Shown: in pieces, positions 1 through 11,812 of the stretch | How the letters are laid out: each line of letters begins with the position of its first letter | How positions within the stretch are numbered: position 1 is the first letter of the stretch | DNA from: Nymphalis io | Lineage: Eukaryota; Arthropoda; Insecta; Lepidoptera; Nymphalidae | DNA: 64,000 nt | Assembly: GCF_905147045.1 (NCBI RefSeq) | Contig: NC_065901.1 | Location: 8,742,001 to 8,806,000 of the forward strand | Direction of reading: 5' to 3' | Made by a program: the position numbers and the translations under genes | The notes under the pieces: model-generated | Seen by the model: the letters and a program-made list of their open reading frames with translations, nothing else | What the model was told of the DNA's origin: nothing | Database searches by the model: none

Positions 1-226
1 ATAACTTAGATGCTAAGTGATAATTTTTTTTCAATTTATATCATACACCGGACTAAGTTTTATCTATACTAATTAAAAGTTTTTCCCGATGGATGCTGGC
101 GTGGAATAAGGAAATTTGTTTGGTCGTGATATAAATCCCCACTTACTCTTAGCGTCTCTATCAGTACAAACAAAATTAATTAAAAATTTAAGTATTATAC
201 ATCTGATAAGTATATATTTCTTAAAG

Positions 227-345
227 AGCTGAGATGGCTTAGCGACTAGATATGTAAATTTTAACTGAAGATTGCAGGTTCAAACCCTGGCACTGACGTT
301 TCATGTTTAATTTACGTTTATAATTCATATCGTGTTCGGTGGTGG
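227..345 (+). mobile_element. tRNA-headed SINE, 5' part only
   Basis: AGCTGAGATGGCTTAGCGAC is an A-box-type head and GCAGGTTCAAACCCTGGCAC contains a good B box (GGTTCAAACCC), followed by TTAATTTACGTTTATAATTC and CGTGTTCGGTGGTG. It matches the head of the full copies at 46983-47280 (reverse) and 57604-57870. The body beyond 'cggtggtg' is missing. Confidence 0.7.
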
Positions 346-593
346 TATGAGTCTGCATAAAACATTATGATCGTATTTTTTTTTAATATACTGTATTATC
401 ATTTCAATAGTTGATAAAAACGATCGATATTCAATACAGCACAAATTGTGTTATCAACAAAAAACATTTAATATTAATCCAAATTGCATTTAATATTTGA
501 CTCAGACAAAGAAATTAAAGAGAAATAAAAGAGAAAAAAGTAAAGGAACACGGAAAAGTAAGCTGTCACGAATCACAAGTTATTAAATACGGA

Positions 594-1637
594 AAAGCAG
601 AAAATTAAAGTTATTTTTCTCGTAATAATTCCTTTGATTTCATGCTATTATGTGACAACTTAATGGCGATAGTTTTATTAAGGGTTCAGTCACGAAGAAC
701 TTAAAAGTTTTAGACTAAATTTTGAACGATATTTTCATCAAAATAATTTAAAAAAAAATGTTAAAATTTATAAACGATAAATCTTCAATCAATGCACACA
801 CTGCTATGAATTACATTCAAAAGTATGAAGATATACATATAATATATTAAAAGATTATACACGGCATCTTTTATTATATGGTACACTGAAATTGCTTTAA
901 ATTTGTGTGATAGAATTGTATGTGTTGAATGTTATTTTGGAATATTTGGTTGTAGGGCTTTGTGCAAACCACCTACTCATCAGATGGACATTGACGATTA
1001 AATAAACTTTTAATATTTCTTACAGCGCCAATGTTTTATAGCAATGATAACCACTTACCATCAGGTGGAATTTTGCCCGTCATGAATCCTATGAAAAAAA
1101 CACTGTCAAGGCTTATCAAAAAAAAATTCATACATAAAAAAAATTGTCTACGATAAAATGTGTCCTATATACATACATTTAAATAGCCTAAGTCACGTTA
1201 TGATTTTTATTACACGCGCCTGACCAGCTTAATGATTAACATAAAACAGTAACGTTTTGTGTAAATAATTTTTTTTCAAATATATATAATGCATGTCACA
1301 TACCCACATTTATGAGTAAATTTTGCGTAACGTAGGAAAATAAATGTGTGCGCCTTAGATATCTTTACACGTCTTATGGCAAATGGTCATCAAAGCCTAT
1401 AACCATTCGCTCTGTAAAATAATGTAACCCATTAATAGCTGCGAAAACGGGATCTAAATTATGATTGTGTCTGTAATTACATCGGTTACATAAAATAATC
1501 ATTTCAGTCTATTTTATAATCCAGCCGAGATGATTCAATGACTAGAATACAAAGGTCTTAAGAAAATAAAAGCAGAATATTAGTTATTTTTCTCGTAATA
1601 ATTCCTTTGATTTCATGCTAGTATGTGACAGCTTAAT
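594..1637 (+). repeat. Pair of ~70 bp near-identical direct repeats (594-665 and 1568-1637)
   Basis: Both copies share TTATTTTTCTCGTAATAATT and CCTTTGATTTCATGCTA, with TATGTGACA(A/G)CTTAAT following. Between them (666-1567) lies AT-rich DNA and the deleted SINE at 946-1099. The sequence is not part of any SINE family seen here. Confidence 0.85.
946..1099 (+). mobile_element. Internally deleted Metulj-like SINE
   Basis: The 5' end (TGGTTGTAGGGCTTTGTGCA, CACCTACTCATCAGATGGAC) is joined to the 3' end (TTTCTTACAGCGCCAATGTT, ACCACTTACCATCAGGTGGA), with the middle ~140 bases missing and a short A-rich tail. Confidence 0.7.
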
Positions 1638-1739
1638 TTAAATAAATACTTTTTAAAAAATGATATGAGAAAGTCTACAACTCTTCCACTAATCTAATTA
1701 TTAACTTTAATAATTTTTTTAAAAGTCTAGAGTGAATAG

Positions 1740-1840
1740 GCATCTTCTAGGCAAGCGCGCTCCATCTTAGACTGTATCACCACTTTCCATCAGGTGTGAT
1801 AACAGTTAAGCCCTAGCTTAAATATTAAAAAAAAAAAATG
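1740..1840 (+). repeat. SINE-tail fragment
   Basis: ACCACTTTCCATCAGGTGTG followed by TTAAGCCCTAGCTTAAATAT and a run of 12 A is the form of a lepidopteran SINE 3' end of a subfamily other than the full-length copies here. The upstream part of the element is not recognisable. Confidence 0.5.
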
Positions 1841-4266
1841 AAAAATCTCACGTTCAATTCTAGACGAGCAGGATGATCATTTCATCATAAATCATCTTGT
1901 GCTTGATAGAGAAAAAGAACGACGAAACGACGTCGAACGGAGAAATTTGTACGTTTCAGAAATTAAATCACAGCAATCCTAAGTGGAGTAGATTAGTGGA
2001 AGAGCTGTAGACTTTCTCATTAAGAGGCCAGAAAGACATTGACCAGCTGTAGAACAATTTTATAGCTTATACAAATATAGTATGATTTTTTTTAAAAGTA
2101 CAGTTCGTGGATTACGAACCTCAAATTGATTTTCATCTGTAAATCATTAATTTACTGACTAGAAATATTTGCTTTTCAAACGGTTCAAACCAAGTATAAA
2201 CGAGAAAAATAAACAGTCGACATCGTGCCGCTTCCTAAACACAAATATTTGAGGTTACAGGAACCTGATTCTTTGTTCGAACATTTAACATTTCATATAG
2301 ACAATCGACAGAATACTTCTCCGTTCCATGTAATGTTTATTTTAACAATTTTCAACTCTGAAGGACTTTTTTTTAATAAACGCTGTGGCAAAATTTAATT
2401 GAACTTCTATGTGTTGATGTATCGATTCGCTTAGTGCAGATATTTATTCTGTATGTTTTAGATTTCGTTAAGCAAATATTTCTGAGTATTATGAATAACT
2501 TTTGTAATTCGTGCTAACGTCAATTCGGTATAGGATCATCCAAATACGATTTTATGTTGGCTCAAACATTTCCTTTGCGGAGATTAATAATAATTCAGTT
2601 AAATTATAAAGCTGACTGATCTTTATTAAGCTAAGATAACGTACGTAAACTACGACGCCAGATTTTATAAAATAAAGGAAATTTTAAAATATTTTTAACT
2701 TAAATAACTTTAGAAGAATAAAATTTCACGTTATTTTAAAAAATATAAACCGAAATATCCTAAGTGCAATGACAACTTACCACCATTTTTGTCTTTTAAA
2801 AACATTTATTAACATAAAAACCAATATACACAATTTTTTATTTAATAATAAATAATAATAATATCCTGGGACATTTTTCACACAGGGCCATCTGATCCCA
2901 AATTAAGCTTGTACAGAGTTTGTACTATGGAAACCAGACACTTATATACTACATACACTATTTTTCTTTTGTTAATACATACTTATATAGATAACTACAC
3001 CCAGACTCAGGACAAACAGACATGTTCATGTGGGTGGGCCACAACCCACAACCAAGGCAAGCATCAAATTGTAAAAAAATATTTAAAATAAAAAGAACAA
3101 GAATTCCACATATATTGTAAGAAAATTTAGTTATATTCAATCAAACTTATCTTGAGTTGTTTTAATGCTTAAATTAGTATTGGTGTTGCTTTAATTTTTG
3201 TTTGTTATCATATTGAAATAAAACACGAATCAGCCGTGTAACAGCGATGCGGAATAAACTCTAAGCCTCTTTCGTTAACGGAACAAGCCTCATGATGGCC
3301 ATGAGATATAGTTAGAGTAAGATATAGTTTTACATTACTTTATATATATTAAACATAATAATTCCTACATATTATGTGGATATTATAAAGTTATGAGCGT
3401 TATAACTTGAGAACAATGATTCTTATATAATGGTCACGACCCTTAAATAAATAATCCGAATGAAAATTCTCCTTATTTATGTACACACGCTCTTTCTTTC
3501 CACATAAAGGCGAAAGAAATATATGAGGTATTGAGTAATTTCGTTGGGTTATCATTGGTATGGGAAGGCAAGTTAGTAAAATAGAACTCGGAATACGTAT
3601 TGCCTGTTTAACGTTTTATTATTCGTATCAAATAATATGGCATTTCTCTGGTAACTAGGGCATTCATGAGTGCAAATTGAATTGTACGAAAGTTCATTTA
3701 CGGAATTCTTTTTTACATAGTTCCTTAATAACTTGCAGTTTTATAATTGCTGACAAATTTATTTTTATATTTTTTAATCTTTTATACAATTATATAATAA
3801 TTAATTATATAAGGTTTTCATAATTTTATTTAAGTATACACGTTTTTTTTATATTATAATGAAATCATTTTTTAACCAAATATTGAGAAAGTTGTGTGAT
3901 TATTATATTTTCTTATTTTATATAAGCTAACGGCAAATGAGTAAATAGATCTACCAGTGATAAGTATACACCGTTACCCATAGATATTGAATTTGATGTT
4001 TTAATACTGACTCATTTATTTTTTACTCTCGATCATAGTGAAGTTTCTCGCGTAGTTTTCGTACTACCTACTACACATCCCACTCGGTTTCTACAAGTTA
4101 TTCATATAGAAGACTCACAGACGTGTTGAAGTTAATGTCTAAACAAACCTTTAATTTTGCAAGAAGCTTATCAATTTATAATAATAAAAGCAGTTTTTAA
4201 CAGTACAACCTGTAAATGTTCCTCTATTGGATTTTTCTTCGAAACAGGTGGTAGGGTGGTAGAGTT
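1841..4266. other. Non-coding DNA between repeats
   Basis: AT-rich. Apart from the SINE at 2844-3050, I see only a possible SINE-body remnant at about 3236-3300 (CAGCGATGCGGAATAAACTC) and a SINE-tail remnant at about 3930-3990. No gene was recognised. Confidence 0.6.
2844..3050 (-). mobile_element. (ATT)n-tailed SINE, minus orientation, head decayed
   Basis: Starts with AATAATAATAATATCCTGGG, then GGCCATCTGATCCCAAATTA, CTATGGAAACCAGACACTTA, TACATACTTATATAGATAAC and AGACATGTTCATGTGGGTGG. Same order as 19159-19417. The tRNA-like head at the right end is not recognisable. Chance ORFs at 2909-3091 and 2958-3140 lie on it. Confidence 0.7.
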
Positions 4267-4558
4267 TTACTGGTGGTAGGGCTTTGTGCTAGTTCATCTG
4301 GGTAGGTACCACCCACTCATCAGATATTCTACTGCAATACTACTACTTGGTATACTGGTGTTCCGGTTTGAAGGGTGAGTGAGCCAGTATAATTACAGGC
4401 ACAAGGGACGTAGCATCTTAGTTTCCAAGGTTGGTGGCGCATTGGCGATGTAAGCGATGGTTAACATTTCTTACGATGCCAATTTCTATGAGCATTGGTC
4501 CACTTACCATCATGTGGCCCATTTACTCGTCCACCTATACTATAAAAAAAAAAAAAAA
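4267..4558 (+). mobile_element. Metulj-like SINE, near full length
   Basis: Starts with ACTGGTGGTAGGGCTTTGTGC, continues through TCTGGGTAGGTACCACCCACTC, CCGGTTTGAAGGGTGAGTGA and CTTACCATCATGTGGCCCA, and ends in a run of 16 A. Same family and order as the copies at 25392 and 54607. This copy has a few base changes, such as 'gctagttcatc' for 'gcaagctcgtc'. An extra GGTGGTAGGGTGGTAGAG just upstream looks like a partial duplication of the 5' end. Confidence 0.85.
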
Positions 4559-4978
4559 CAAATTATCTTATAACTTACACGAATTGTTACACTTTAATGC
4601 ACTGTCCATTTAAACCTCCTTTGAATTTTATTCAGTTCTGTCTCAAGTATTACGTCACGATAATGCTTAGTAATGCAGGAAGACTCGGTGTGAATTATAA
4701 TGCAAGTTTCAAGTAAAGCCGTTGTAGTTTGCATTCGAAGGCTTTTGTCGCAGACTTTATCCTGCACCGCTCGCCTCTTAGAATACCTTCTTCTATTTAA
4801 TTTAAGGAACGTAATGTTTAAGCTATTTTGTGTTTAAATTTATTTGTTTGACACCACATTTCTCGAAGACTAACTACATAGATGCCGTGTTAAAAGTTCA
4901 TTGTAAAAACAAAGTGACAATGAGATTATGATACGATATCAGATAATGTGAGAGTACGAGTACTCTTTATTTATATTA

Positions 4979-5292
4979 ATTGACTGCCTCGTTGATCTAG
5001 TAGCTAGATATAAGGCCGCTGTCCCGGAGGTCCTGGGTTCAATTGGCCCAGTCGGGCAGTAAAAAGTTATTGGGCTTTTTTGACAGTAATAAAAATTCTC
5101 AGTAGCAGCCCGGTATCTGGGAGTTGAAAGTGTGTACACTCTCGTGCTTCAGAAAGCACGTAAAGCCGTTGGTCCTGCGCCTGAACTCTTTCCGGTCGTA
5201 TCGGATTGTCGTCCTATCGGATTTTGAGAGTTAAGGAATAGTGAGTGCACCTGTGTGGCCGCCGTGGCCGAAATTGGTCTGGAGGACCTTAT
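4979..5292 (+). mobile_element. Second tRNA-headed SINE family, near full length
   Basis: Starts ATTGACTGCCTCGTTGATCT (A-box region), has GGAGGTCCTGGGTTCAATTG (B box), then GGGCAGTAAAAAGTTATTGG, GCACGTAAAGCCGTTGGTCC, CTTTCCGGTCGTATCGGATT and GTGGCCGAAATTGGTCTGGA. I know this arrangement as a common lepidopteran SINE. The overlapping minus-strand ORF (4939-5139) is not a gene. Confidence 0.82.
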
Positions 5293-6867
5293 TTATATTA
5301 ATACCCATATTTAAAATGAATACATACTAATCTATAGCAATATTATAAATGCGAAGTAACTCTGTCCATCTATTACGCTTTTACGGCTTAACCATTGAAC
5401 CGAATTTGAACTGAAAGAAGAAACTGTAATTTGGTATGAAGCTCAAGGAACAAGTTTGATCCCCAAGGAAGGACATACATATGTCTAATATATAATTTTA
5501 TGGTTGCATATACTTATTTTAAATATAATAATTCAAATTTGTTTTGATTCAATTTTATATTGTACATGTTATAGTTATTGTTTGAATACCCTATATATAA
5601 TATGAAAGTGCTTGAAGTGCTACATCAGGAAGACATTTGAGTAAATAGGCCAAATGATGGTAAGTGGTCACCTCCGCTCAAAGACAATGAGCGATAACGA
5701 GGGGGTGGTAACGACCCTGACGATCTTGTAATCTCTACAACTAGTTGATAAACTATGTACCGCTACGATGCGCAGTTCAATATCTCATTCCAAGTGTGGG
5801 TGATTCTCGAAAAAATATTTTAAATATTAGTACGATAATGACGTAGTAAGTATCTTGTTATCTTTCCCTATAATAACGGGATCCTCTTTTACAAAATTTG
5901 AACTTTATCATTACACGATAAAGAACCTTATTTTTTTTTCATATTTTTTAAATAAATTAAGGACTTGATTTTGTATAAAAAAGAACGAGGCATGTCTTGG
6001 AATATTTTTCTTTTCTATATAAAACAATACTATGTAAATAGCTGTTAAGTGTCTGTTTGTTCGACGAAAGTTTTCGATCAATTTCATTGAGTACTTTTTG
6101 TATATATAACTTATGATTAGACATAAAGTTATTATGAGTTTTATAGAGATACGATGACGGGAACCGAAGATATAACAATAAAACTACATTTTTTTCATAA
6201 CCAAGAAGAACCAACAAAACATGAGCTTACATTTCAAGTATATTACCGGGGAGCTTTAAATGATTCCGTACTGAATATCAGGCAGGCTAAGACTGTATAT
6301 TATCAATGAAAAAAATATGTTTGTTGGTTATAATATGGCCTATATAATGATATAGATTTCTAAAAACCTCGCGTGAAAATTGCTATTTTATTCTTTTACT
6401 TCGTAAAATAGCCAAACCAATATATTACTGTGACAACGTTCTTACTTTTGGGCCCTTTTATATATTTACAGCTCATCTATTACTACGACCCGATGTTCAT
6501 ATCCCATTTATTTTGCACAAAGAGGTCAATAACCTATTGGAAAACGAAAAATGTTGTTGCTTTTTTGATACATAACCGATCATCCGATAAAGGAAAGCAA
6601 ATCTTTGCTTAATTATAATTTTATGAGGTTATCATTGACTAGCGATTCACCAGCGCTTTCGCCCGCGACATAATCAAAAATAAAGTTAAACGGGATAAAA
6701 AGATCAAAATATGTTAATTATGTTATATTTTAGCTGGAATAAACCTTGAAGAAGTAACAACCAAAACAAAATAATCAAAACGCAAACAACCTTTCATTTT
6801 TACGATATGAGTGTTGTTCTGTTATTTAAATTTGAAACTTTTAGCCTTTTTTTATTGCTTTGGATTT
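5293..6867. other. Non-coding DNA
   Basis: AT-rich, with the short SINE remnant at 5635-5700 and nothing else recognised. ORFs 5957-6217 and 6430-6612 have low-complexity, Ile/Leu/Tyr/Lys-heavy translations typical of chance frames in AT-rich DNA. Confidence 0.6.
5635..5700 (-). repeat. Short Metulj-like SINE remnant
   Basis: GAGTAAATAGGCCAAATGAT followed by GGTAAGTGGTCACCTCC matches the 3' end of the SINE in reverse orientation. A weaker piece with the same order lies at about 3930-3990, and another (GGTACCTGATGGTAAATGAT) at about 34060-34085. Confidence 0.45.
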
Positions 6868-6965
6868 AATATCTCGCAAATAGCCAAATTAACCTCAAAA
6901 GAGGCAGTTATTTTGAAACACAGACCGACACTCCAATTTTATTTATTTGTATTGATTCTAAAATA
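6868..6965 (+). repeat. 3' end block of the 17955-family repeat
   Basis: TCGCAAATAGCCAAATTAAC, AAAAGAGGCAGTTATTTTGA and ATTTTATTTATTTGTATTGA match the end of the 17955 copy. It directly abuts the Helitron relic, so this repeat tail may mark the boundary of the Helitron insertion. Confidence 0.5.
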
Positions 6966-7465
6966 TTAAGATTAACAAATCTGTTTAATTCACTGGAAAC
7001 ATTAATTATAATTAATACCTCTCCTCGAGCACATCCTACCATAAATGTATAGGAATTGTGGGTCATGTTGAGGTAAAGCTTCGGGACTACCAAATAAGTG
7101 GTTTTGTTCTGCTTAAGTCCATCTTCTATAATTTGTTTGGCTCCAAAAGAAGCATCCCTTTGCAAACATTTATTATAGTGTGTAATACAGTCCATGAAAT
7201 GTTTGTGTTCAAGATGCTGACCCATGATCAAGCCATCAAGTAGTCCAGGTAGAGGCAAATAAGCCGGAAGCTGCATTTACCAGCAATACTTCACTTTGTA
7301 AGCGAAGTTTCGTATTAAGAAACGTATTTTTGTACCTCCCTTGAACATATTTATCTCGAGACAGACAGAAGTATGTATATGAAGTTTTTTAGCGAACATG
7401 TCCAAACATTCTAACCCTTCACAACAAAAATAAAAACATCCCACCCGTTTAGGTGGAATTGACAA
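6908..7465 (-). pseudogene. Decayed Helitron replicase/helicase fragment
   Basis: On the minus strand one frame stays open from 7465 to 6908 except for a single in-frame stop at 7277-7279. It contains QLPAYLPLPGLLDG, HFMDCITHYN and SFGAKQIIEDG, in an order that fits what I remember of the region ahead of the Helitron helicase-like domain of insect Helitron proteins. A second conserved-looking piece, LPQHDPQFLYIY, is found in a shifted frame near 7030-7075, so the copy has at least one frameshift as well as the stop. No intact Rep catalytic motif or helicase motif is present. The fragment sits between a Lepidoptera-type repeat tail (about 6868-6965) and a block of degenerate tandem repeats (about 7480-8005), and all three may be one decayed insertion. 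Confidence 0.5.
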
Positions 7466-7479
7466 TACTTTGAAATTTT

Positions 7480-8005
7480 TAAACTTTGTTTATCAATTCA
7501 TTCAAGAAACACTAATAGTAAATTTCAAGCAGATCAGGCCATTTTTTTATATTAATGTTTCCAACCCATTTCTCTTGTTTGGGCTTGAATTTCCGAAAAT
7601 GACAAAATATGTATACATTTATTTTTTCAGAAGCTTTAATATTAAATTTCATTCTCTTTACTTCAAAAATGACGGATTTCTCATACAAAATTTCAAACCC
7701 TATTTGATCCTCTTGGGGATAGATTTTCGAAAACCGTAAAATACATATGTATTTATTTCTAACCAGAAGCTAGTACATAAATTTTCATGCAAGAAGCATG
7801 AAATTTTTAAAAATGACGAACACCCCATACAAAATTTCAGCCCCTGTTTCACCCTCTTGGGGGTTAGATTTTAGAATACTGTGAAATACATATTTATTTA
7901 TTTCTAACCATAAGCATTTATGTGAAATTACATGCTTTTTTAACTTTGAAAATGACGGGTTTCCCTTATTTCACCACTTTCGGGGTGGAATTTTTAATAA
8001 TCCTT
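7480..8005 (+). repeat. Three to four degenerate ~140 bp tandem repeats
   Basis: The phrase 'ATACAAAATTTCA..CCC..TTT.A.CCTCTTGGGG.TAGATTTT..GAATAC.GT(G/A)AAATACATAT.TATTTATTTCTAACCA' recurs at about 7690-7765 and 7828-7903, with weaker versions near 7545-7630 and 7960-8000. Spacing is close to 138 bases. I have seen similar arrays inside lepidopteran transposon terminal regions. The short ORF 7470-7739 is a by-product. Confidence 0.6.
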
Positions 8006-9160
8006 TCTCAGTACGTGCTTTCATCATAAAATGCATCAATCGTCAAAATTGCAAGTTTCTAATCCCAATATGTCATTATATATATTAGCTTAAATGTAGT
8101 ACAAAGAATATAGACTATAATTAAACATTACTTAAAAGGAAAATTCAGAAGCATAACTTCTGAAAATGAAGTTCTGCAACTCGCGAAAGAATATAATAAA
8201 ATTGAATTGAATAAAAACGGTAAAAATTTGTTTCCACGTTTTTAAGTACTTATTCGAAATACTCCCTCGGAATTCGTTTTGAATTTATAAATCTTTTCGA
8301 CATGAAAATTTTAACATAGCAGCGAATTGGAGACATCTCTTTACATTCTAGGAATAAATATACCTGTGCAGGAACATTGAATTCATATATATATAATAAT
8401 TAAATTTGTTTTTGGACCGCAGATGAGCAAAATGCACTATTGATCGTAGTATAGATATTCATCTTCGTTCATACTAAATGACAATTTAAAAAAATATATA
8501 AAAATCACTATTCACACCATAAATAAGTGACCGTTATGTATGTAGTAATGCTATCTGATCTCTCTGATCTGATTTTACTTTTTTCAAACTCTTGAAAGAT
8601 AAATATTTCTTTTACCGTTTTTAAATGTAACAATACAATTTCATTGGCTTTAAATTGTATTGTTACCAATACTAAGTTGTATTCTACCGGGTAGGAAGGC
8701 CTTGTGCATTGAATAAGCGGATCTACCTTAAAATAAGATCACATTAAGTGTTTTCGTAACGTTATCATTTATTTATGAAGGCGTTTGTTCATTAAGGTGT
8801 TTCAAATCATATCAAATTGCTTTTTCGTCAGATTATGAGAGTGAATTAAGAAAGCGTGCGCCTGTATTGGTGCACTGTTAAATTACCTCCAGCACAATTG
8901 TGCTGATTATTATTACATAAAATATTTTTTAAAACGGATACATATAATCATAGTCTATGAAAGATAATATATATAAAATATGGTTTTACTCTCTGTCGAC
9001 TATTTGTCCTAAAATGAAACCAATAAGAAATTTTCGAACGAAAAAAAGCATTTTTGCCGAATGCAATATTTTCTTTAAAATAACGTCGAAATTATTTTTA
9101 ATAAGCGTTTACTCTTTTATTTTAATTAATACAGTTTTACTATGTTTACAATATAAATAA
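8006..9160. other. Non-coding DNA
   Basis: AT-rich, nothing recognised except a faint SINE-like scrap (CCGGGTAGGAAGGCCTTGTG, about 8688). No credible ORF. Confidence 0.6.
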
Positions 9161-9345
9161 ATGACACCATTTTTAGTTGCAACAGCGATACGAATATTAT
9201 TCGAGGAACGTCCAATGAATTTTGTCGCATAATCCGGCGTTCAGAGCCATCTGTCATGTCGTATAGTTGTCGCTTCTTGTCGCTCGGACAAGTCGTACTG
9301 TGAAACTTTGTCTTTTCGGTGTAAGCAGATAATTTTAACGTTTTC
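9161..9345 (+). promoter_or_regulatory. CpG-richer patch, possible promoter/exon
   Basis: From about 9185 to 9320 the sequence is clearly less AT-biased than its flanks, with CCGGCGTTCAGAGCC, GTCGCTTCTTGTCGCTCGGA and CAAGTCGTACTG. TCAG at 9241 could be an initiator and GGTGTAAG at about 9320 a splice donor. No coding frame of note. Weak. Confidence 0.2.
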
Positions 9346-9431
9346 AGATAATATATGTTAGTCGTAATTTATCTGTTTTATTGTTGTAGTTTTCGTAACT
9401 TTATTGAGTTTCATTTATATAATAGTTACAG

Positions 9432-9540
9432 GGCCAGTGAGGTTACAGTAGGAAATTAACACATGAAAAATCTGTAGCTTGACCGGAATTAAACCTGCAT
9501 TCTTAGGTTAAGATGCGCACGTTCTATCAACATTAGCATC
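9432..9540 (-). repeat. Degenerate tRNA-headed SINE, 5' part, minus orientation
   Basis: ACACATGAAAAATCTGTAGC, GACCGGAATTAAACCTGCAT and GGTTAAGATGCGCACGTTCT align in order with the reverse complement of the SINE head. The B box is changed to GAATTAAACC, so this copy is old. Confidence 0.5.
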
Positions 9541-9691
9541 CCTAGTTTCTCCCATATATATGTTTCGAGTAAGCATTTAATATTTAAACAATAAAAGTAA
9601 ATATAAAGCAGCTCAACTAAGACGCCCGAGTGTAGGGATTTAATACGATCTAAAACGTGCACAACTTACACACTAAATCCTGACATTGAAA

Positions 9692-9716
9692 AACATCACA
9701 CATCACACATCACATC
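9692..9716. repeat. Short (CACATCA)n tandem
   Basis: CATCACACATCACACATCAC is three to four units of a 7-base repeat. Other small tandems are an 18-base unit twice at 21878-21912 (AGTTTGAAATATATATTA), (GGAAAC)n at about 22020-22038, (ATC)n at about 24597-24612, and a ~26-base unit twice at about 26507-26556. Confidence 0.85.
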
Positions 9717-9752
9717 TGTATAATATTAATTATCACAAACCTACGACCGTTA

Positions 9753-10046
9753 TTTTTTTTTTATAGAATAGGAAGGCGGACGAGCATATGGGCTACCTGA
9801 TGGTAAGTGGTCACCAAACGCCCTTAGACATTGGCATTGTAAGAAATGTCAACCATTGCTTACATAGCCAATGCGCCACCAACCTTGGGAACTAAGATTT
9901 TATGTCCCTTGTGCCTGTAATTACACTGGCTCACTCATCCTTCAAACCGGAACACAACAATAACAAGTACTGCTGTTTTGCGGTAGAATATCTGATGAGT
10001 GGGTGGTACCTACCCAGGCGAGCTTGCACAAAGCTCTACCACCAGT
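9753..10046 (-). mobile_element. Metulj-like SINE, full length, minus orientation
   Basis: The reverse complement begins ACTGGTGGTAGAGCTTTGTGC and ends in poly(A), seen here as a T run at 9753-9762 followed by TTATAGAATAGGAAGGCGGA. All internal blocks of the family are present with few changes. No convincing target-site duplication was found by eye. Confidence 0.88.
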
Positions 10047-11747
10047 TAATGTAGCAAGCGATTACAATTAACACTTTTCAACTGTTACGTCGATTTCAGA
10101 GTATTAAAATTGTTGACCAATTATTATGATATTAAATAATTTTTATCCAGATAATTTATTCAGATAATTATTCGACCTCTATTTAGGTTGGAATAACATT
10201 ATAACTTAAAAACAATTTTGTTATATTTTGCGTTTTTAGTAACAGAGTATTCGGTTTCTGATATACCTGAAATTCGTATTATTTCTGTCCTTTACGAGTA
10301 GACAACGGTTTGGAAGCAATAAAATCGGCTCCTCTGTGTGTTTCACCTTTGACGTTTGTACAATTTGTCCGTTTTAAGCAATGCCAGCTAAGTCAAATGT
10401 TTTTAAGAGTTCAGATTTTTTTAACGTTTTGCATTCGACATACAATGGTTTGTTTGTCGTCGTTATTTAATAGTGTAGTTTTAATTTTCTATGACTACTT
10501 CGTTGGTCTATTATCTGTAGGTTATACGGTTACATATCCTTAAGTCAATCCCCAGGGCTGGGTAACAAAATGTTTGTGGGTTTTTCGTGTTTATACTCTC
10601 ATATCCCAAAAATAATGTTGGGAATGGTTGCAGTGACTATATATATATATATCCTCTATTGATTTTGTTCTCACAATAGCTCAGTGCAATGTATGTAGTA
10701 AGAAACAAAACAAACAAAACAAAAGTCAAAAATTGGAAACGTTCCCTCGATATTAGGTTTACTCATAAAAGCACTATTTTTTATGTCCCCGCTCCCTTAC
10801 ACTTATCTTTACACACAAAAAAACGAACCATGAGATGTGTGGGATCGGAGAAAGATAATCAATTTTTACACTCGCTGACATTAAAACTTGACGCACATGA
10901 TTCACAAGTCGTTGTGGCTGAGCCAGTTATACGTAAAAATTACGACAACAATTTATTCATTTAACCAAATAACACGAAACAAGGGAGTCAGAGAGTTTTT
11001 TCTCGACAATATTTAAAAAATTATGATTGCAATAATAATTTTCAATTTTGATTTTGAAGCAAGAATTATACCCGTGCACTTTACGAGACTTTGGAATAAT
11101 AGACCTTGGATTAATTAAGAGAATTTGTCCTTAAAGTTACTGATAAATGCCAATACTCAAATACCGAAAACAAAGCATTAAGTCTATTGTGATGTGTAAC
11201 ACGAAATTGCACTTGCGTGATACAAGAACTTAGGCTTTCATTAGAGGTTCGGACCAACACAACACAAATAGCGAATCCCCACACAAAGACTGCATGCCAT
11301 TCATTCCCTCTTTATGAGAAATGTTTATATATTTAGCTACGTAACACAGTTTTTATAAGGTCGATAGTTCAATGGATATGTATTAATACGAGTTTTTATT
11401 GAACTTATTAATTTATATGGGTCAAATATTGCAACTGAATTTTAAACTAGTTGTGGCAAACGGCAAACGATTGAACTGAAGTTTTGCACACGCTTTAAGT
11501 GCTTGAGACAATATGATATTGTCTTATTTTAAATAGAATAAAGAAATACTTATTTTAAAGATGTTTTTTAATATCAAGTTATTACTCATAATACCTTTTT
11601 ATTTACATGTAAAATCATATACATAATACTCTAATTGGATGAAATTTAAACACTTGAAAGTTAAAATACTCAACTGTTGATGGGATAGCGTGCAATACGC
11701 GAGTATGCGTTAGTAGTATAGTCGTAGCAGCTCAGTCTACACCAGTA
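10047..11747. other. Non-coding DNA
   Basis: Contains two ORFs (10310-10543 and 10689-10964). The second, 91 codons, is less AT-biased than most but shows no domain I know. No repeats recognised. Confidence 0.5.
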
Positions 11748-11812
11748 TAGTTGGCGCACCTTGGGAGAGGTCTATGTTCAGCAGTGGACTACAATTGGCT
11801 GTTGATTGATAG
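11748..11812 (+). repeat. LINE 3'-end fragment
   Basis: CACCTTGGGAGAGGTCTATG followed by TTCAGCAGTGGACTACAATT and GGCTGTTGATTGAT is the typical terminal block of a common lepidopteran non-LTR retroelement ('gggagaggtctatgtccagcagtgga...ggctgatgatgat'). Only the extreme 3' end is present. Confidence 0.6.

Noticed and set aside
227..345. Possible tRNA gene (good B box at about 271-281)
   Set aside because: No acceptor stem or anticodon arm can be formed, and the flanking body matches the dispersed SINE, so it is a SINE head. The same applies to 4979, 36345, 41440 and 57604.
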